Source: Maribrevibacterium harenarium (GTDB lineage: Bacteria; Pseudomonadota; Gammaproteobacteria; Pseudomonadales; Marinomonadaceae). Taken from it: a stretch of DNA of 51,280 nucleotides. Shown one piece after another: positions 25,945 to 34,198 of this stretch. Numbering within the stretch: position 1 is the first letter of the stretch; every line of letters begins with the position of its first letter. Under the pieces are notes generated by a model. It was not told the DNA's origin and made no database searches. It saw only the letters and a program-made list of their open reading frames with translations. Position numbers and translations under genes: made by a program. The stretch spans positions 1-51,280 of the forward strand of contig NZ_VFRR01000023.1 in NCBI RefSeq assembly GCF_006385675.1. The letters run 5' to 3'.

Positions 25945-26796
25945 TTAAGGCAGTTCGAGCGTGATGTTATCAATCAGTCGTGCTTTGCCTAAAAATGCAG
26001 CGGCCAAAATGACCAAGCGTTTCTCTTCCTCTGTCGGTGTTTGTAAATTATGTTGTGCGCGAATTTCAAAATAATCACGACGGAAACCAGCCGCTTCAAG
26101 CTTCTGTTGAGCCTGTTCACGGAGCTGATCGTGATCAGCGCAACCTTGCATGAGTTCCTGTTTGGCCCACACAAGGGTTTGGTATAGAGCAGGGGCAACG
26201 GCCAATTCTTCCGGGGTTAGGTAACCGTTACGGGAGCTAAGCGCTAGCCCTTGCTCATTACGGGCAATATCCGCACCAATGATTTCGACATTGGAGCTTA
26301 AGTCCCGGGTCATATTTTCGATGACTTTCAATTGTTGGTAATCTTTGTTACCAAAAATCGCGACATCGGGTTGAACGATATTAAATAGTTTAGTCACCAC
26401 CGTGGCGACCCCAACAAAGTGCCCTGGGCGGGAAGCGCCACAAAGAATGTCGGAAAGGCCAGTTACTTCGATTTGGGTTTGACTGCGTTTGCCATCTGGG
26501 TACATTTCCCGTGCATCTGGCGCAAACAGAAAGTCACAACCGTCTGCTTCTAAATGGCGTTGATCTTCTGCTAGTGTGCGCGGGTAGCGTTCCAAATCTT
26601 CATTAGCGGAGAACTGCATGGGGTTTACAAAAATAGAGGAAACCACCACATCGCCAAGCTCTTTAGCCTTGCGGATCAGTTGCAAGTGGCCGTCATGCAA
26701 ATTGCCCATGGTCGGTACGAAAGCAATACGTTTGTCTTGTAGGCGCAGGGTCTTTAGCGCTTGACGTAGTTCGGCGACGGTATGAAAGGTTTTCAT
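25945..26796 (-). CDS. panC: Pantothenate synthetase
   Basis: PanC joins pantoate and beta-alanine with ATP to make pantothenate, the precursor of CoA. The 283-residue protein shows the nucleotide-binding PTMGNLHDGHLQLI (HxGH type), FGNKDYQQLKVI and LALSSRNGYL. Its ATG overlaps the panB stop by 4 bases, so the two steps of the pathway are coupled. The aspartate decarboxylase panD is not in the window. Confidence 0.97.
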   Translation of the reverse strand: MKTFHTVAELRQALKTLRLQDKRIAFVPTMGNLHDGHLQLIRKAKELGDVVVSSIFVNPMQFSANEDLERYPRTLAEDQRHLEADGCDFLFAPDAREMYPDGKRSQTQIEVTGLSDILCGASRPGHFVGVATVVTKLFNIVQPDVAIFGNKDYQQLKVIENMTRDLSSNVEIIGADIARNEQGLALSSRNGYLTPEELAVAPALYQTLVWAKQELMQGCADHDQLREQAQQKLEAAGFRRDYFEIRAQHNLQTPTEEEKRLVILAAAFLGKARLIDNITLELP

Positions 26797-27620
26797 GAAT
26801 TGAATCCATGTTCAGGGGCTGGGAAAGTTTGGGATTTCACTTCGCTAACATAAGCCTCGAAGGCTTCTTGAATGCTGCGACCATCGGTTAAAAAGTTTTT
26901 TACGAAACGTGGTCGGCGTCCTAGGTTGGCACCCAGCATATCGTGCATCACTAGTACTTGTCCGTCAGTATGTGGGCCAGCGCCAATACCAATAGTGGGT
27001 ACCGGAACGGCTTCTGTCAGGCTTTTGGCTAGTGTTGTTGGGATGCATTCATACAACAAAATATCCGCGCCAGCGGCCACTAATGCCAGCGATTCTTGCA
27101 TGATCAAATCTGCAGCTGCTTGATCTTTGCCCTGCAATTTGTAACCACCTAGTTTATGCACCGCTTGAGGAGTTAGGCCAAGATGGGCGCAAACCGGAAT
27201 GCCGCGTTCACTAAGTAGTTGTACCGTATCGCACAGCCAAGCACCGCCTTCAAGCTTCACCATCTGGGCTCCAGCTTGCATAAGCTTCGCCGCATTATCT
27301 AGGGCTAGTTCTGGTTTGCTGTAACTCATAAAGGGCATGTCCGCCAAAATGAAGGCGTTACTGTTACCTTTTTTCACTGCTGCTACGTGGTAACACATAT
27401 CATCGATGGAAACCGGTAAGGTGCTATCTTGTCCCTGAATGACCATGCCGAGGGAGTCACCTACTAGAATGGTTTCTACTCCGGCCGCATTCATCACATG
27501 GGTGAATGTGGCGTCATAGGCCGTGAGGCAGGTAAACTTTTCTTGCTCGGACTTCATCTCCTGTAAGCGAGATAAGGTTACAGGACGAGCCAACTTTTTC
27601 GCTGAAGTGTCTGCGTACAT
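26793..27620 (-). CDS. panB: 3-methyl-2-oxobutanoate hydroxymethyltransferase
   Basis: PanB makes ketopantoate from 2-oxoisovalerate and methylene-tetrahydrofolate. The 275 residues carry TAYDATFTHVMNAAGVETILVGDSLGMV, the metal- and substrate-binding DMPFMSY, KLEGG, and the GIGAGPHTDGQVLVMHDMLG stretch. The N-terminus is slightly longer than in E. coli. It starts 5 bases after folK, linking folate and pantothenate synthesis genes. Confidence 0.96.
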   Translation of the reverse strand: MYADTSAKKLARPVTLSRLQEMKSEQEKFTCLTAYDATFTHVMNAAGVETILVGDSLGMVIQGQDSTLPVSIDDMCYHVAAVKKGNSNAFILADMPFMSYSKPELALDNAAKLMQAGAQMVKLEGGAWLCDTVQLLSERGIPVCAHLGLTPQAVHKLGGYKLQGKDQAAADLIMQESLALVAAGADILLYECIPTTLAKSLTEAVPVPTIGIGAGPHTDGQVLVMHDMLGANLGRRPRFVKNFLTDGRSIQEAFEAYVSEVKSQTFPAPEHGFNS

Positions 27621-27625
27621 AGTAG

Positions 27626-28111
27626 TTATTCTGTGGCTATGGACACCAGATCAGAGGTGTCGAGTTGCTGTAGATGCTCGGCAACGGTTTTGCCATTGCT
27701 TAGGAGCAGCTCGGGAGCGATGTCGAGTAAAGGTCGGATCACGAAGCCTCTCTCGAGCATAAAGGCGTGTGGTACCGTTAACCGCTCGCTTGCAATGATA
27801 TCATCATTAAACAAAAGAATATCCAGATCCAGTGTGCGTGGCCCCCAATGGCGTTCCCGTACGCGGCGATGGTCTTGTTCAATCGCTTGTAATAAATCTA
27901 AGGTCTCTTCCGCAGATAGCATAGTGGCAAAGCGCGCTACAGCATTCACGAAGTCGGGCTGATCTTGTGGGCCTACCGGCTTACTGCGGTACAAGGCTGA
28001 GACTTCCAGTTGTTGTATTTCCGGATGTTGGGCCAAGAAAGTTAAGGCGGTTTGTAACTGCTGTACAGGCGTGTCTAAGTTGCTGCCAAGACCGATATAT
28101 ACCAAGTTCAT
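27626..28111 (-). CDS. folK: 2-amino-4-hydroxy-6-hydroxymethyldihydropteridine pyrophosphokinase
   Basis: FolK transfers pyrophosphate from ATP to the pterin precursor in folate synthesis. The 161-residue protein has IGLGSNL at the N-terminus, LYRSKPVGPQDQPDFVNAVA and the signature RHWGPRTLDLDILLF with catalytic arginine and metal-binding DLD. Two bases separate it from the pcnB stop, so the genes share a transcript. Confidence 0.96.
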   Translation of the reverse strand: MNLVYIGLGSNLDTPVQQLQTALTFLAQHPEIQQLEVSALYRSKPVGPQDQPDFVNAVARFATMLSAEETLDLLQAIEQDHRRVRERHWGPRTLDLDILLFNDDIIASERLTVPHAFMLERGFVIRPLLDIAPELLLSNGKTVAEHLQQLDTSDLVSIATE

Positions 28112-28113
28112 AC

Positions 28114-29535
28114 TTAATCTTCCTGTTGTCGACGCACCGTGTTGCTCTTTCTGCGGTGCCGTGGTCGGCGGCGTTTCTTTGCGTCCCCCGGCTCCTTGCT
28201 GGCAGTGACTTTATCTATCAGCTGACGCTGTTGATTTTCTGGTGCATGTTGGAATGATTCCCACCAGCTACCAAGACCGTCAAGGGCTTCACCACTTTCC
28301 TCACGAATCAGGAGGAAGTCAAAAGCGGCACGAAAGCGTGGGTGACTAAGTAGGATAAATGGGCGTTTGCCATGACGCTTCGGTAGGCGTAGTTGTAAGT
28401 CCCAAATTTCCCGCATTGGGGTAGAGAATCTTCTTGGGATCGAGGTCGAAGCAATTTGATTATCCAACACCATGGTGGCAGCGTGATGCAGAGCAGGAGT
28501 CGTTGGCATGCCTTGTTGTTCAAATTCGCTTTGACGCAGCAGCACGCTTGGCCAAAGCATGAACGCATAGAGAAAATACGGAGCGGTTGATTTGCCGCTC
28601 TGGATTCGCTCATCGGTGTTTTCTAGGCCGCGCAGAATAAAGCGTTCTGCTGAAAATTGGCCTTGTTTCCATTCTCGGTCAAGCAACGCATCTGCATCCG
28701 GGAATAAATACTTAAATAGACCAAACTCTCGCAAGAGGGTGAAGGTGCGCACACCATTACCGCTGCTGAGGAGCTTCAGCACTTCCTCGAACAAACGTGC
28801 AGGTGGAATGTGGTCGAGCAAATGGGCCATTTCCTTAATCGGCGCTTTGGTTTGTTCTTCAATCTCGAAGTTCAATTTTGCGGCAAAACGAATCGCCCGT
28901 AGCATTCGAACAGGGTCTTCTTGGTAGCGCGCACGTGGGTCGCCAATAATGCGAATTTGGCGCTGCTCAATATCTTTTAAACCGCCGCAATAGTCATGGA
29001 TAGCGAAGTCTTTGACGTTGTAGTAGAGCGCATTAAAAGTAAAATCTCGGCGTATCGCATCTTCATCAATAGTACCGTAGACGTTGTCCCGCAATATGAT
29101 GCCATGGGCAGAGCGGGCGGTATCTTTATCTTTTAATGACTTGGGAGCGGTTGGCGCGCTATCAGCTTGATTGGCTCGGAAGGTGGATACTTCGATAATT
29201 TCTCGACCATAGGTCACATGTACCAACTTGAAACGCCGTCCAATTAAGCGGGAATTGGCAAAGATGTCATGCACTTCTTCCGGTGTGGCATTGGTAACCA
29301 CATCGAAATCTTTGGGTTCAATACCAATCAGGTGGTCACGAATGCAGCCACCTACCAAGTAGCTTTCGTACCCCGCTTCCTGTAGGCGATAAAGCACCTT
29401 CAAGGCGTTTGGGCTAATGTTTTTTCGGGATAAGGTGTGTTTATCTCGAGGAACCACAATAGGGTATTGGGGCTGTGTTTTCGTACCGAGTAAGGAAACG
29501 GTTTTACGAACCAAAGACTTAATTCCTGTCAACAT
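28114..29535 (-). CDS. pcnB: Poly(A) polymerase I
   Basis: PcnB adds poly(A) tails to RNA 3' ends, targeting them for decay. The 473-residue protein has the nucleotidyltransferase core GGCIRDHLIGIEPKDFDVV (metal-binding DFD), the GRRFKLVHV and FTFNALYY motifs of this superfamily, and a very basic C-terminus (KKRRRPRHRRK) typical of PcnB rather than tRNA CCA enzymes. It lies immediately downstream of the probable CrcZ-like RNA and may be partly transcribed by readthrough from that sigma-54 promoter. Confidence 0.94.
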   Translation of the reverse strand: MLTGIKSLVRKTVSLLGTKTQPQYPIVVPRDKHTLSRKNISPNALKVLYRLQEAGYESYLVGGCIRDHLIGIEPKDFDVVTNATPEEVHDIFANSRLIGRRFKLVHVTYGREIIEVSTFRANQADSAPTAPKSLKDKDTARSAHGIILRDNVYGTIDEDAIRRDFTFNALYYNVKDFAIHDYCGGLKDIEQRQIRIIGDPRARYQEDPVRMLRAIRFAAKLNFEIEEQTKAPIKEMAHLLDHIPPARLFEEVLKLLSSGNGVRTFTLLREFGLFKYLFPDADALLDREWKQGQFSAERFILRGLENTDERIQSGKSTAPYFLYAFMLWPSVLLRQSEFEQQGMPTTPALHHAATMVLDNQIASTSIPRRFSTPMREIWDLQLRLPKRHGKRPFILLSHPRFRAAFDFLLIREESGEALDGLGSWWESFQHAPENQQRQLIDKVTASKEPGDAKKRRRPRHRRKSNTVRRQQED

Positions 29536-29639
29536 TCTGGGAGGTTTTCACTCATTAATGACTGTGCAGGTATTTTACACGTGAATCAGGGATTTAACAG
29601 GATAAACAGGGTATTTAAGAGGGGATATATGAACTAGGT

Positions 29640-29930
29640 GAGAAAGAAAATAATCGCTTTGGATACATTGAAGATATTAGTTCCGAAAACAAAGTGGGTG
29701 CTGCTTCTGCAGTTCTACTCACATCTTATTTTTATTTTTGCTATGTTTTCATTGCCTTATCCAAGGCCGGTATATCTAGAAAGATCAATTATCCAAAGCG
29801 ATTTTTCATCCATAGCTCCGCGTTTTATTTTTATTGTCCGGAGCTATGGTGTTCCTTGGTGTTGTTTTTATTCTAGGAACGTTACGATGATTAACTTATT
29901 GTTATTTTTGTCAATCTTCTTATCGTTGTG
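29640..29930 (-). ncRNA. CrcZ-like small RNA with Hfq/Crc-binding A-rich loops
   Basis: This lies between the CbrB-like gene and pcnB, the place of CrcZ in Pseudomonas, with a sigma-54 promoter whose start should be near 29930. On the minus strand three hairpins follow. Stem 29910-29916/29889-29895 is 7 bp with one G-U. Stem 29875-29880/29851-29856 is 6 bp. Stem 29839-29849/29810-29820 is 11 perfect bp. Their loops contain AAAAATAACAATAA, AATAAAAACAA and AATAAAAATAAAA, all AANAANAA matches. A fourth motif lies at 29726-29739. A 14-bp stem (29790-29803/29652-29665) encloses the rest and ends in ATTTTCTTTC, a candidate 3' end near 29640. Such an RNA would sequester Hfq/Crc. The end points are inferred. 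Confidence 0.75.
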
Positions 29931-29940
29931 CCATGTATAA

Positions 29941-29956
29941 GGCATTTGTTGTGCCA
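29941..29956 (-). promoter_or_regulatory. Sigma-54 promoter of the CrcZ-like RNA
   Basis: The minus strand reads TGGCACAACAAATGCC: GG at -25/-24 and GC at -13/-12 with the exact 10-base spacing needed by sigma-54. Transcription should begin about 12 bases further, near 29930, just before the first A-rich hairpin. The convergent CbrB-like activator gene next to it is the obvious regulator. Confidence 0.8.
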
Positions 29957-30042
29957 AAAAGTGCAACTTAATGAAATATAAGGATTTTAAAGAAAATCTG
30001 TGCACTTTTTTTACGATTTTAGTGTGTCTATATGGGTATTTT

Positions 30043-30072
30043 GGTAGCAAGTGTTACCATCAATTTGTTACC
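30043..30072. promoter_or_regulatory. Candidate activator-binding sites upstream of the sigma-54 promoter
   Basis: GGTAGCA (30043-30049) and TGTTACC (30052-30058) form a near-perfect inverted repeat. A second TGTTACC is at 30066-30072, overlapping the cbrB 3' end. They lie about 90-120 bases upstream of the promoter, a normal distance for an enhancer-binding protein. From memory, Pseudomonas CbrB sites use TGTTAC/GTAACA half-sites, which these match. Confidence 0.5.
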
Positions 30073-31472
30073 TTTCTTGGGATGCCAAGTTTTTGGCGTC
30101 GTTCCCAGAGGTTTTTGCGAGAGATGCCCAGTGATTGGGCGAGTTGGGTTTCGGTAAGCTTGTTTTGGTGCGCCAGCACGTATTGTACGAAATAGTCATC
30201 GAGGGCATTCCCTGTATTGGGGTGGCTCGTCGCTTCGGTTGCTGGTGTGCTGTCCATGGGAGTTTTTTGGGTCAGACGCGCTAATTTCAAGTTGTCTGGG
30301 TCGAGTTTGTGGTCTGGGCTTAAGATAACAGCCCGTTCAATGGCGTTTTCAAGTTCTCGTACGTTACCAGGCCATGAATGGGAGCGAATCGCTTGATCAA
30401 AGCGTTTACTGTAATTGGGGATGGGCTTGCTGTGTTTTTGGCATGCTTTGACTAGCAGTGTTTGAGCAATGATAGAGATATCGTCGCCACGCTCTCTAAG
30501 GGGAGGTAGCACCAGTTCCATCACATAGAGTCGGTAGTATAAGTCTTCCCGAAATAGTCCCTGGGCAACCATGTGACGCAAATCTCTGTGGGTGGCAGTG
30601 ACGAGTCGAATATCTACTTTGGTGGAGGTGACAGCGCCAACGCGGCGAATCTCGCCTTCTTGCAATACCCGTAATAAGCGTGCTTGTGCCTCTAAAGGCA
30701 ATTCACCAATTTCGTCCAGAAATAAAGTGCCTTTGTCGGCGGCAAAAATAAGGCCGTCCCGAGCGGATACGGCTCCGGTAAAAGCGCCTTTTTCATGACC
30801 AAAAAGCTCTGATTCAATTAGGTTTTCCGGTATCGCAGCACAGTTAACGCTAATAAGGGCATTGTTTTTGCGTGAAGATAGATTGTGTAATGCTTTGGCG
30901 ACCAGCTCTTTACCGGTACCGGATTCGCCATGTATCAGCACGGTGGCGTTAGTGCAGGCTACTTTCTCCAGTTCGCGAAACATCTCTTGCATGACAGGGC
31001 TTTCGCCAATAATGCCGCTTTCAGGAGAGCCCAGTCGGGCGCCTTGTCCTTTTAGCTGCGAAAATAATTGTATGTCTTCACTGGTATTATGTGGTGTGGT
31101 GGTTAGGGAGGCAGTAGTTCTTTCGTTCTGGTCGATAGCGTTAACGACTTGTTCCAACAAGGTGTGGCCATCGGTCGGTAGCGGTAAGTAGTAGCGCGCT
31201 CCGTTCGCCATATACTCCACCGCACTGGTCAAGCTAGGGCGCTGATCTAGGATTAAAAACGAGGTGGAGCCAATGTGCTGACGCAGCTCCAACGGTGATA
31301 GTTCGCTGCTGGCGTTATCCAGCAGAATCAGGTCAAAGTCCGTTAGCTCGTAGTACTTTTGTGCTTGTTCGAGGCTGGTGCTGTGGTTGAGATGGAAGCC
31401 ATTTCTGGTCAGGCTGCGCTCCAGCTCTTTGAGCGGTGATTGCTCCGAGCAAATCATCATTATGTGGTACAC
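30060..31472 (-). CDS. cbrB: CbrB-like sigma-54-dependent activator with degenerate receiver
   Basis: A three-part enhancer-binding protein of 470 residues from the GTG at 31472, which has GGAGG 8 bases upstream. The order is receiver-like domain (1-115), AAA+ domain with GESGTGKE (about 182-189), the sigma-54 contact GAFTGA (about 229-234) and FLDEIGE, then a Fis-type helix-turn-helix at the C-terminus. The place between gluQ and pcnB identifies it as CbrB. The receiver keeps the phospho-acceptor aspartate (LILLD, about Asp52). It has lost the N-terminal acidic pair (ICSEQ), the threonine and the KP lysine (LILDQR and YLPLPT instead). No cbrA kinase gene is adjacent. Confidence 0.82.
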   Translation of the reverse strand: MYHIMMICSEQSPLKELERSLTRNGFHLNHSTSLEQAQKYYELTDFDLILLDNASSELSPLELRQHIGSTSFLILDQRPSLTSAVEYMANGARYYLPLPTDGHTLLEQVVNAIDQNERTTASLTTTPHNTSEDIQLFSQLKGQGARLGSPESGIIGESPVMQEMFRELEKVACTNATVLIHGESGTGKELVAKALHNLSSRKNNALISVNCAAIPENLIESELFGHEKGAFTGAVSARDGLIFAADKGTLFLDEIGELPLEAQARLLRVLQEGEIRRVGAVTSTKVDIRLVTATHRDLRHMVAQGLFREDLYYRLYVMELVLPPLRERGDDISIIAQTLLVKACQKHSKPIPNYSKRFDQAIRSHSWPGNVRELENAIERAVILSPDHKLDPDNLKLARLTQKTPMDSTPATEATSHPNTGNALDDYFVQYVLAHQNKLTETQLAQSLGISRKNLWERRQKLGIPRKVTN

Positions 31473-31486
31473 GTCTGTCACCTCCA

Positions 31487-31501
31487 GTAACTGTTGTTAC
31501 C
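31487..31501. promoter_or_regulatory. GTAAC/GTTAC inverted repeat upstream of cbrB
   Basis: GTAAC-TGTT-GTTACC lies just before the cbrB ribosome binding site and repeats the TGTTACC half-site seen upstream of the sRNA promoter. It may be an autoregulatory site of the CbrB-like protein. At this position, close to the start codon, repression is more likely than activation. Confidence 0.4.
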
Positions 31502-31533
31502 ATTGTAAACAGATATTTATTTGGGGTGTTAGT

Positions 31534-32421
31534 TCAAAATACTAGTGATGCAAGGTCTGGTGGCGATAATTCAATTTTATCTGGGGCAAGCCGCTGTGGA
31601 GACCATTGGGGGATGGCCGCGTCTAGGATCCCTTTGGCAGAGTGTGCGGCTTCGTCTACGTTGATCTTTAGATAAGCCAACGCTTTGCGCAGCACCCGAA
31701 GATCAGCCATGGGGATCGGCTTGGCATGATTTTGCTTGCTAAGCTTGCGTCCATCGCTACCCATGATTAAGGGGAGGTGGGTCATGGTTGGTGCTTGCCA
31801 ACCTAGCAGTTGATAGAGATGTAGCTGCTGTGCTGTCGTATCTATCAAGTCTGCACCACGCACGATATGAGTAACGCCCTGTAGATGGTCATCGACTACT
31901 ACCGCCAGCTGGTACGAGAAGTAACCATCCTTACGTTTTAATACGGGATCGTTAGCTGGTTCTGCTAAAGATAGATAGAGATTTCCTTGAATAGCATCGT
32001 GTAGATGGAAGGTGTTGGCAGGGCACGCTAGACGCCAAGAATGGGGTAGTCTGGTATGGCTATCGCAACGTGTGGGGTGCAAGCCCGCTTGAGTTTGCAG
32101 TTGTGCCCTAGTGCAGTTGCAAGGGTAGAGCTGATCAAGCTCATGTAGGCGTTCCAGCTGCTGCTGGTAAAGGTTTAAGCGATCAGACTGAAATACTGGA
32201 GGAAGATCAGATTCCAACCCGTAACTTGCCAAGGTTTGTAAAATATGGCTGGCGTGTTCCGGCTGACAGCGAGTGCCATCAATATCTTCAATACGTACTA
32301 GCCATTGGCCATGGTGTTGGCGAGAATCAAGGTAGCTTGCTAGTGCGGTGACTAACGAGCCAAAGTGCAAAGGGCCGGTTGGCGAAGGCGCAAACCGGCC
32401 TATGTAGCTAGAGGCTGACAT
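31534..32421 (-). CDS. gluQ: Glutamyl-Q tRNA(Asp) synthetase
   Basis: GluQRS charges glutamate onto the queuosine base of tRNA(Asp). The 295 residues lack the anticodon-binding part of real GluRS. The class I motifs are FAPSPTGPLHFGS (HIGH type) and GRKLSKQNH (KMSKS type), and the zinc-site cysteines are in YPCNCTRAQL. The start at 32421 is set by the TAATG overlap with dksA. The dksA-gluQ pair is conserved in many gammaproteobacteria. Confidence 0.95.
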   Translation of the reverse strand: MSASSYIGRFAPSPTGPLHFGSLVTALASYLDSRQHHGQWLVRIEDIDGTRCQPEHASHILQTLASYGLESDLPPVFQSDRLNLYQQQLERLHELDQLYPCNCTRAQLQTQAGLHPTRCDSHTRLPHSWRLACPANTFHLHDAIQGNLYLSLAEPANDPVLKRKDGYFSYQLAVVVDDHLQGVTHIVRGADLIDTTAQQLHLYQLLGWQAPTMTHLPLIMGSDGRKLSKQNHAKPIPMADLRVLRKALAYLKINVDEAAHSAKGILDAAIPQWSPQRLAPDKIELSPPDLASLVF

Positions 32422-32855
32422 TAACCGCCGATTTGTTTCTCTTTTAGTTCGGCTAGCGTTTTGCAATCGATACAAAGGGTAGCGGTTGGACGAGCTTCCA
32501 AACGACGGATACCGATTTCAATGCCGCACTCATCACAGAAACCGTAGTCGTCATTATCAATACGATCGATGGTCTGAGAGATCTTCTTAACCAGTTTGCG
32601 TTCACGGTCACGGGCGCGCAGCTCGAGGCTGAACTCTTCTTCCTGACTGGCACGATCGTTAGGATCCGCATAGTTAACCGCTTCTTCTTGCAAATGATGA
32701 ACGGTACGGTCAACCTCTTCCATTAGGTTTTGTTTCCAGTTGCTCAAAATACTGCGAAAATGCGCCAACTGTTTCTCGTTCATGTACTCTTCACCGTCCG
32801 CCGCAACGTAAGGGGTGAAGTTATTCATCAATGATTCAGGGTTCGTTTTTGGCAT
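32421..32855 (-). CDS. dksA: RNA polymerase-binding transcription factor DksA
   Basis: DksA works with ppGpp at RNA polymerase to repress rRNA and activate amino-acid promoters. The 144 residues have the coiled coil whose tip holds the acidic pair (NYADPNDRASQEEEFSLEL) and the four-cysteine zinc finger (CDECGIEIGIRRLEARPTATLCIDC). It is 7 residues shorter than in E. coli at the N-terminus. gluQ starts on its stop codon. Confidence 0.97.
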   Translation of the reverse strand: MPKTNPESLMNNFTPYVAADGEEYMNEKQLAHFRSILSNWKQNLMEEVDRTVHHLQEEAVNYADPNDRASQEEEFSLELRARDRERKLVKKISQTIDRIDNDDYGFCDECGIEIGIRRLEARPTATLCIDCKTLAELKEKQIGG

Positions 32856-33012
32856 AGCATTGCCTCACTTCACAGGTGTTCCTTGTGGTAACCTGCACTG
32901 ATTGCCTTAGGGTTAAATTTTCGGGCGGGAAAGTTATCAGATAATCGGTCAGTGCTCCACTATTTTTTCTATTTAAACGCGCGCTGACTTTCATCATAGA
33001 GATAGAGGAAAT

Positions 33013-34185
33013 ATGAGTTCAGATAAGCTGGCGCAACGTGTAGCGCAAATTGCTCCTTTTCAGGTGATGGCAGTATTAGCAAGGGCAAAAGAGCTGCAAG
33101 CACTAGGGAAGGATGTGATTCATCTAGAAATCGGGGAGCCAGATTTTACGGCACCGGAACCCGTCGCAGAGGCAGGAATGCAGGCGATTGTAGCCGGTCA
33201 TACCGGCTATACCGCTGCTCAAGGCTTGCCAGCCTTGCGAGCTAAAATCAGTGATTACTACCAAAAACGTTACCGAGTTAATGTGGCGCCGGAGCGAATT
33301 TTTATTACCCCGGGCGCTTCTGGTGCCTTGCTATTATTGAGTTCTTTAATGGTTGATGCGGGGCATGAAGTCTTGATGCCGGATCCAAGTTACCCCTGTA
33401 ATCGCCACTTTCTCGCCCAAGTAGGAGCCAAAGCTCGGCTGCTACAAGGGAGCCAGAATGCTCCATTTGTGTTGGACTTGGAAACGTTAGTTAAGCACTG
33501 GGGGCCTCAAACTCAGGGAGTATGGTTGGCCTCACCGGCGAATCCAACCGGAAGTGTATTACCCCGTGATTATATTGAACAAGCGTGGGGTGTGGTGGAG
33601 TCCCTTGGGGGACATCTGTTGGTGGATGAGATTTATCAAGGACTTGTATACGAGGGGGAAGATTTTACCGCCCTTGGTATCAGTGACGAAATCTTTGTAG
33701 TGAATAGCTTTTCCAAGTTTTTTGCTATGACAGGGTGGCGTTTGGGTTGGTTAGTGTTGCCGGAGTGGGCCATTGAGGGGACGACGAAACTGGCGCAAAA
33801 CCTGTTTATCTCAGCTCCTACAGTGGCGCAGTATGCGGCGCTGCGAGCCCTTGACGATGATGTGCTGGAGATTTGCGAGCAGCGTCGTCAAAGTCTAGCG
33901 CGTCGTCGGGAAGTATTGGTGAATGGCCTAAAAGGCTTAGGTTTACCAATAGCCTCGCCAGCACAAGGGGCATTCTATGTTTATGTAGATATTTCTGCAT
34001 ATACCGATGACGCAATGCAATGGTGTTTGCAGCTATTAGAAGAGGAGTTTGTTGCGTTGACTCCGGGAGCTGATTTTGGCCACCACGATGCCCACAAGTA
34101 TGTGCGGTTTGCCTATACCTGTGATGAGGCACGTTTAGATCAAGCGCTAGTGAGGATTGCGCGCTTTATCGGTAAGACTGAATAA
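33013..34185 (+). CDS. Class I PLP-dependent aminotransferase
   Basis: This 390-residue aminotransferase has the pyridoxal lysine in NSFSKFFAMTGWRLGW, the upstream aspartate in VDEIYQGLVY, the ASPANPTGSV loop and the late carboxylate-binding arginine near VRFAYTCDE. The fold-type I subgroup (aspartate/aromatic-like) uses 2-oxoglutarate or similar; the amino donor cannot be given. It is divergent from dksA and convergent with the YejM-like gene. The AGAGG ribosome binding site is well placed. Confidence 0.88.
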   Translation: MSSDKLAQRVAQIAPFQVMAVLARAKELQALGKDVIHLEIGEPDFTAPEPVAEAGMQAIVAGHTGYTAAQGLPALRAKISDYYQKRYRVNVAPERIFITPGASGALLLLSSLMVDAGHEVLMPDPSYPCNRHFLAQVGAKARLLQGSQNAPFVLDLETLVKHWGPQTQGVWLASPANPTGSVLPRDYIEQAWGVVESLGGHLLVDEIYQGLVYEGEDFTALGISDEIFVVNSFSKFFAMTGWRLGWLVLPEWAIEGTTKLAQNLFISAPTVAQYAALRALDDDVLEICEQRRQSLARRREVLVNGLKGLGLPIASPAQGAFYVYVDISAYTDDAMQWCLQLLEEEFVALTPGADFGHHDAHKYVRFAYTCDEARLDQALVRIARFIGKTE

Positions 34186-34192
34186 AGCGCGC
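34159..34192. terminator. Bidirectional hairpin at the end of the aminotransferase gene
   Basis: GCGCGCTTTAT (34159-34169) pairs perfectly with ATAAAGCGCGC (34182-34192), overlapping the last codons of the aminotransferase. The T-run is poor. It sits between convergent genes only 13 bases apart. Confidence 0.6.
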
Positions 34193-34198
34193 TTTGAC

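Noticed and set aside
29810..29849. 11-bp hairpin read as a rho-independent terminator of cbrB
   Set aside because: The minus strand after the stem is ATGAAAAATCG, with no U-run, and the loop is an A-rich motif, so it fits as a binding loop in the sRNA.
29638..29940. 100-codon plus-strand reading frame over the sRNA region
   Set aside because: Its hydrophobic residues come from the complement of the A-rich loops (TTATTTTT). It has no ribosome binding site, and the inverted repeats explain the region better.
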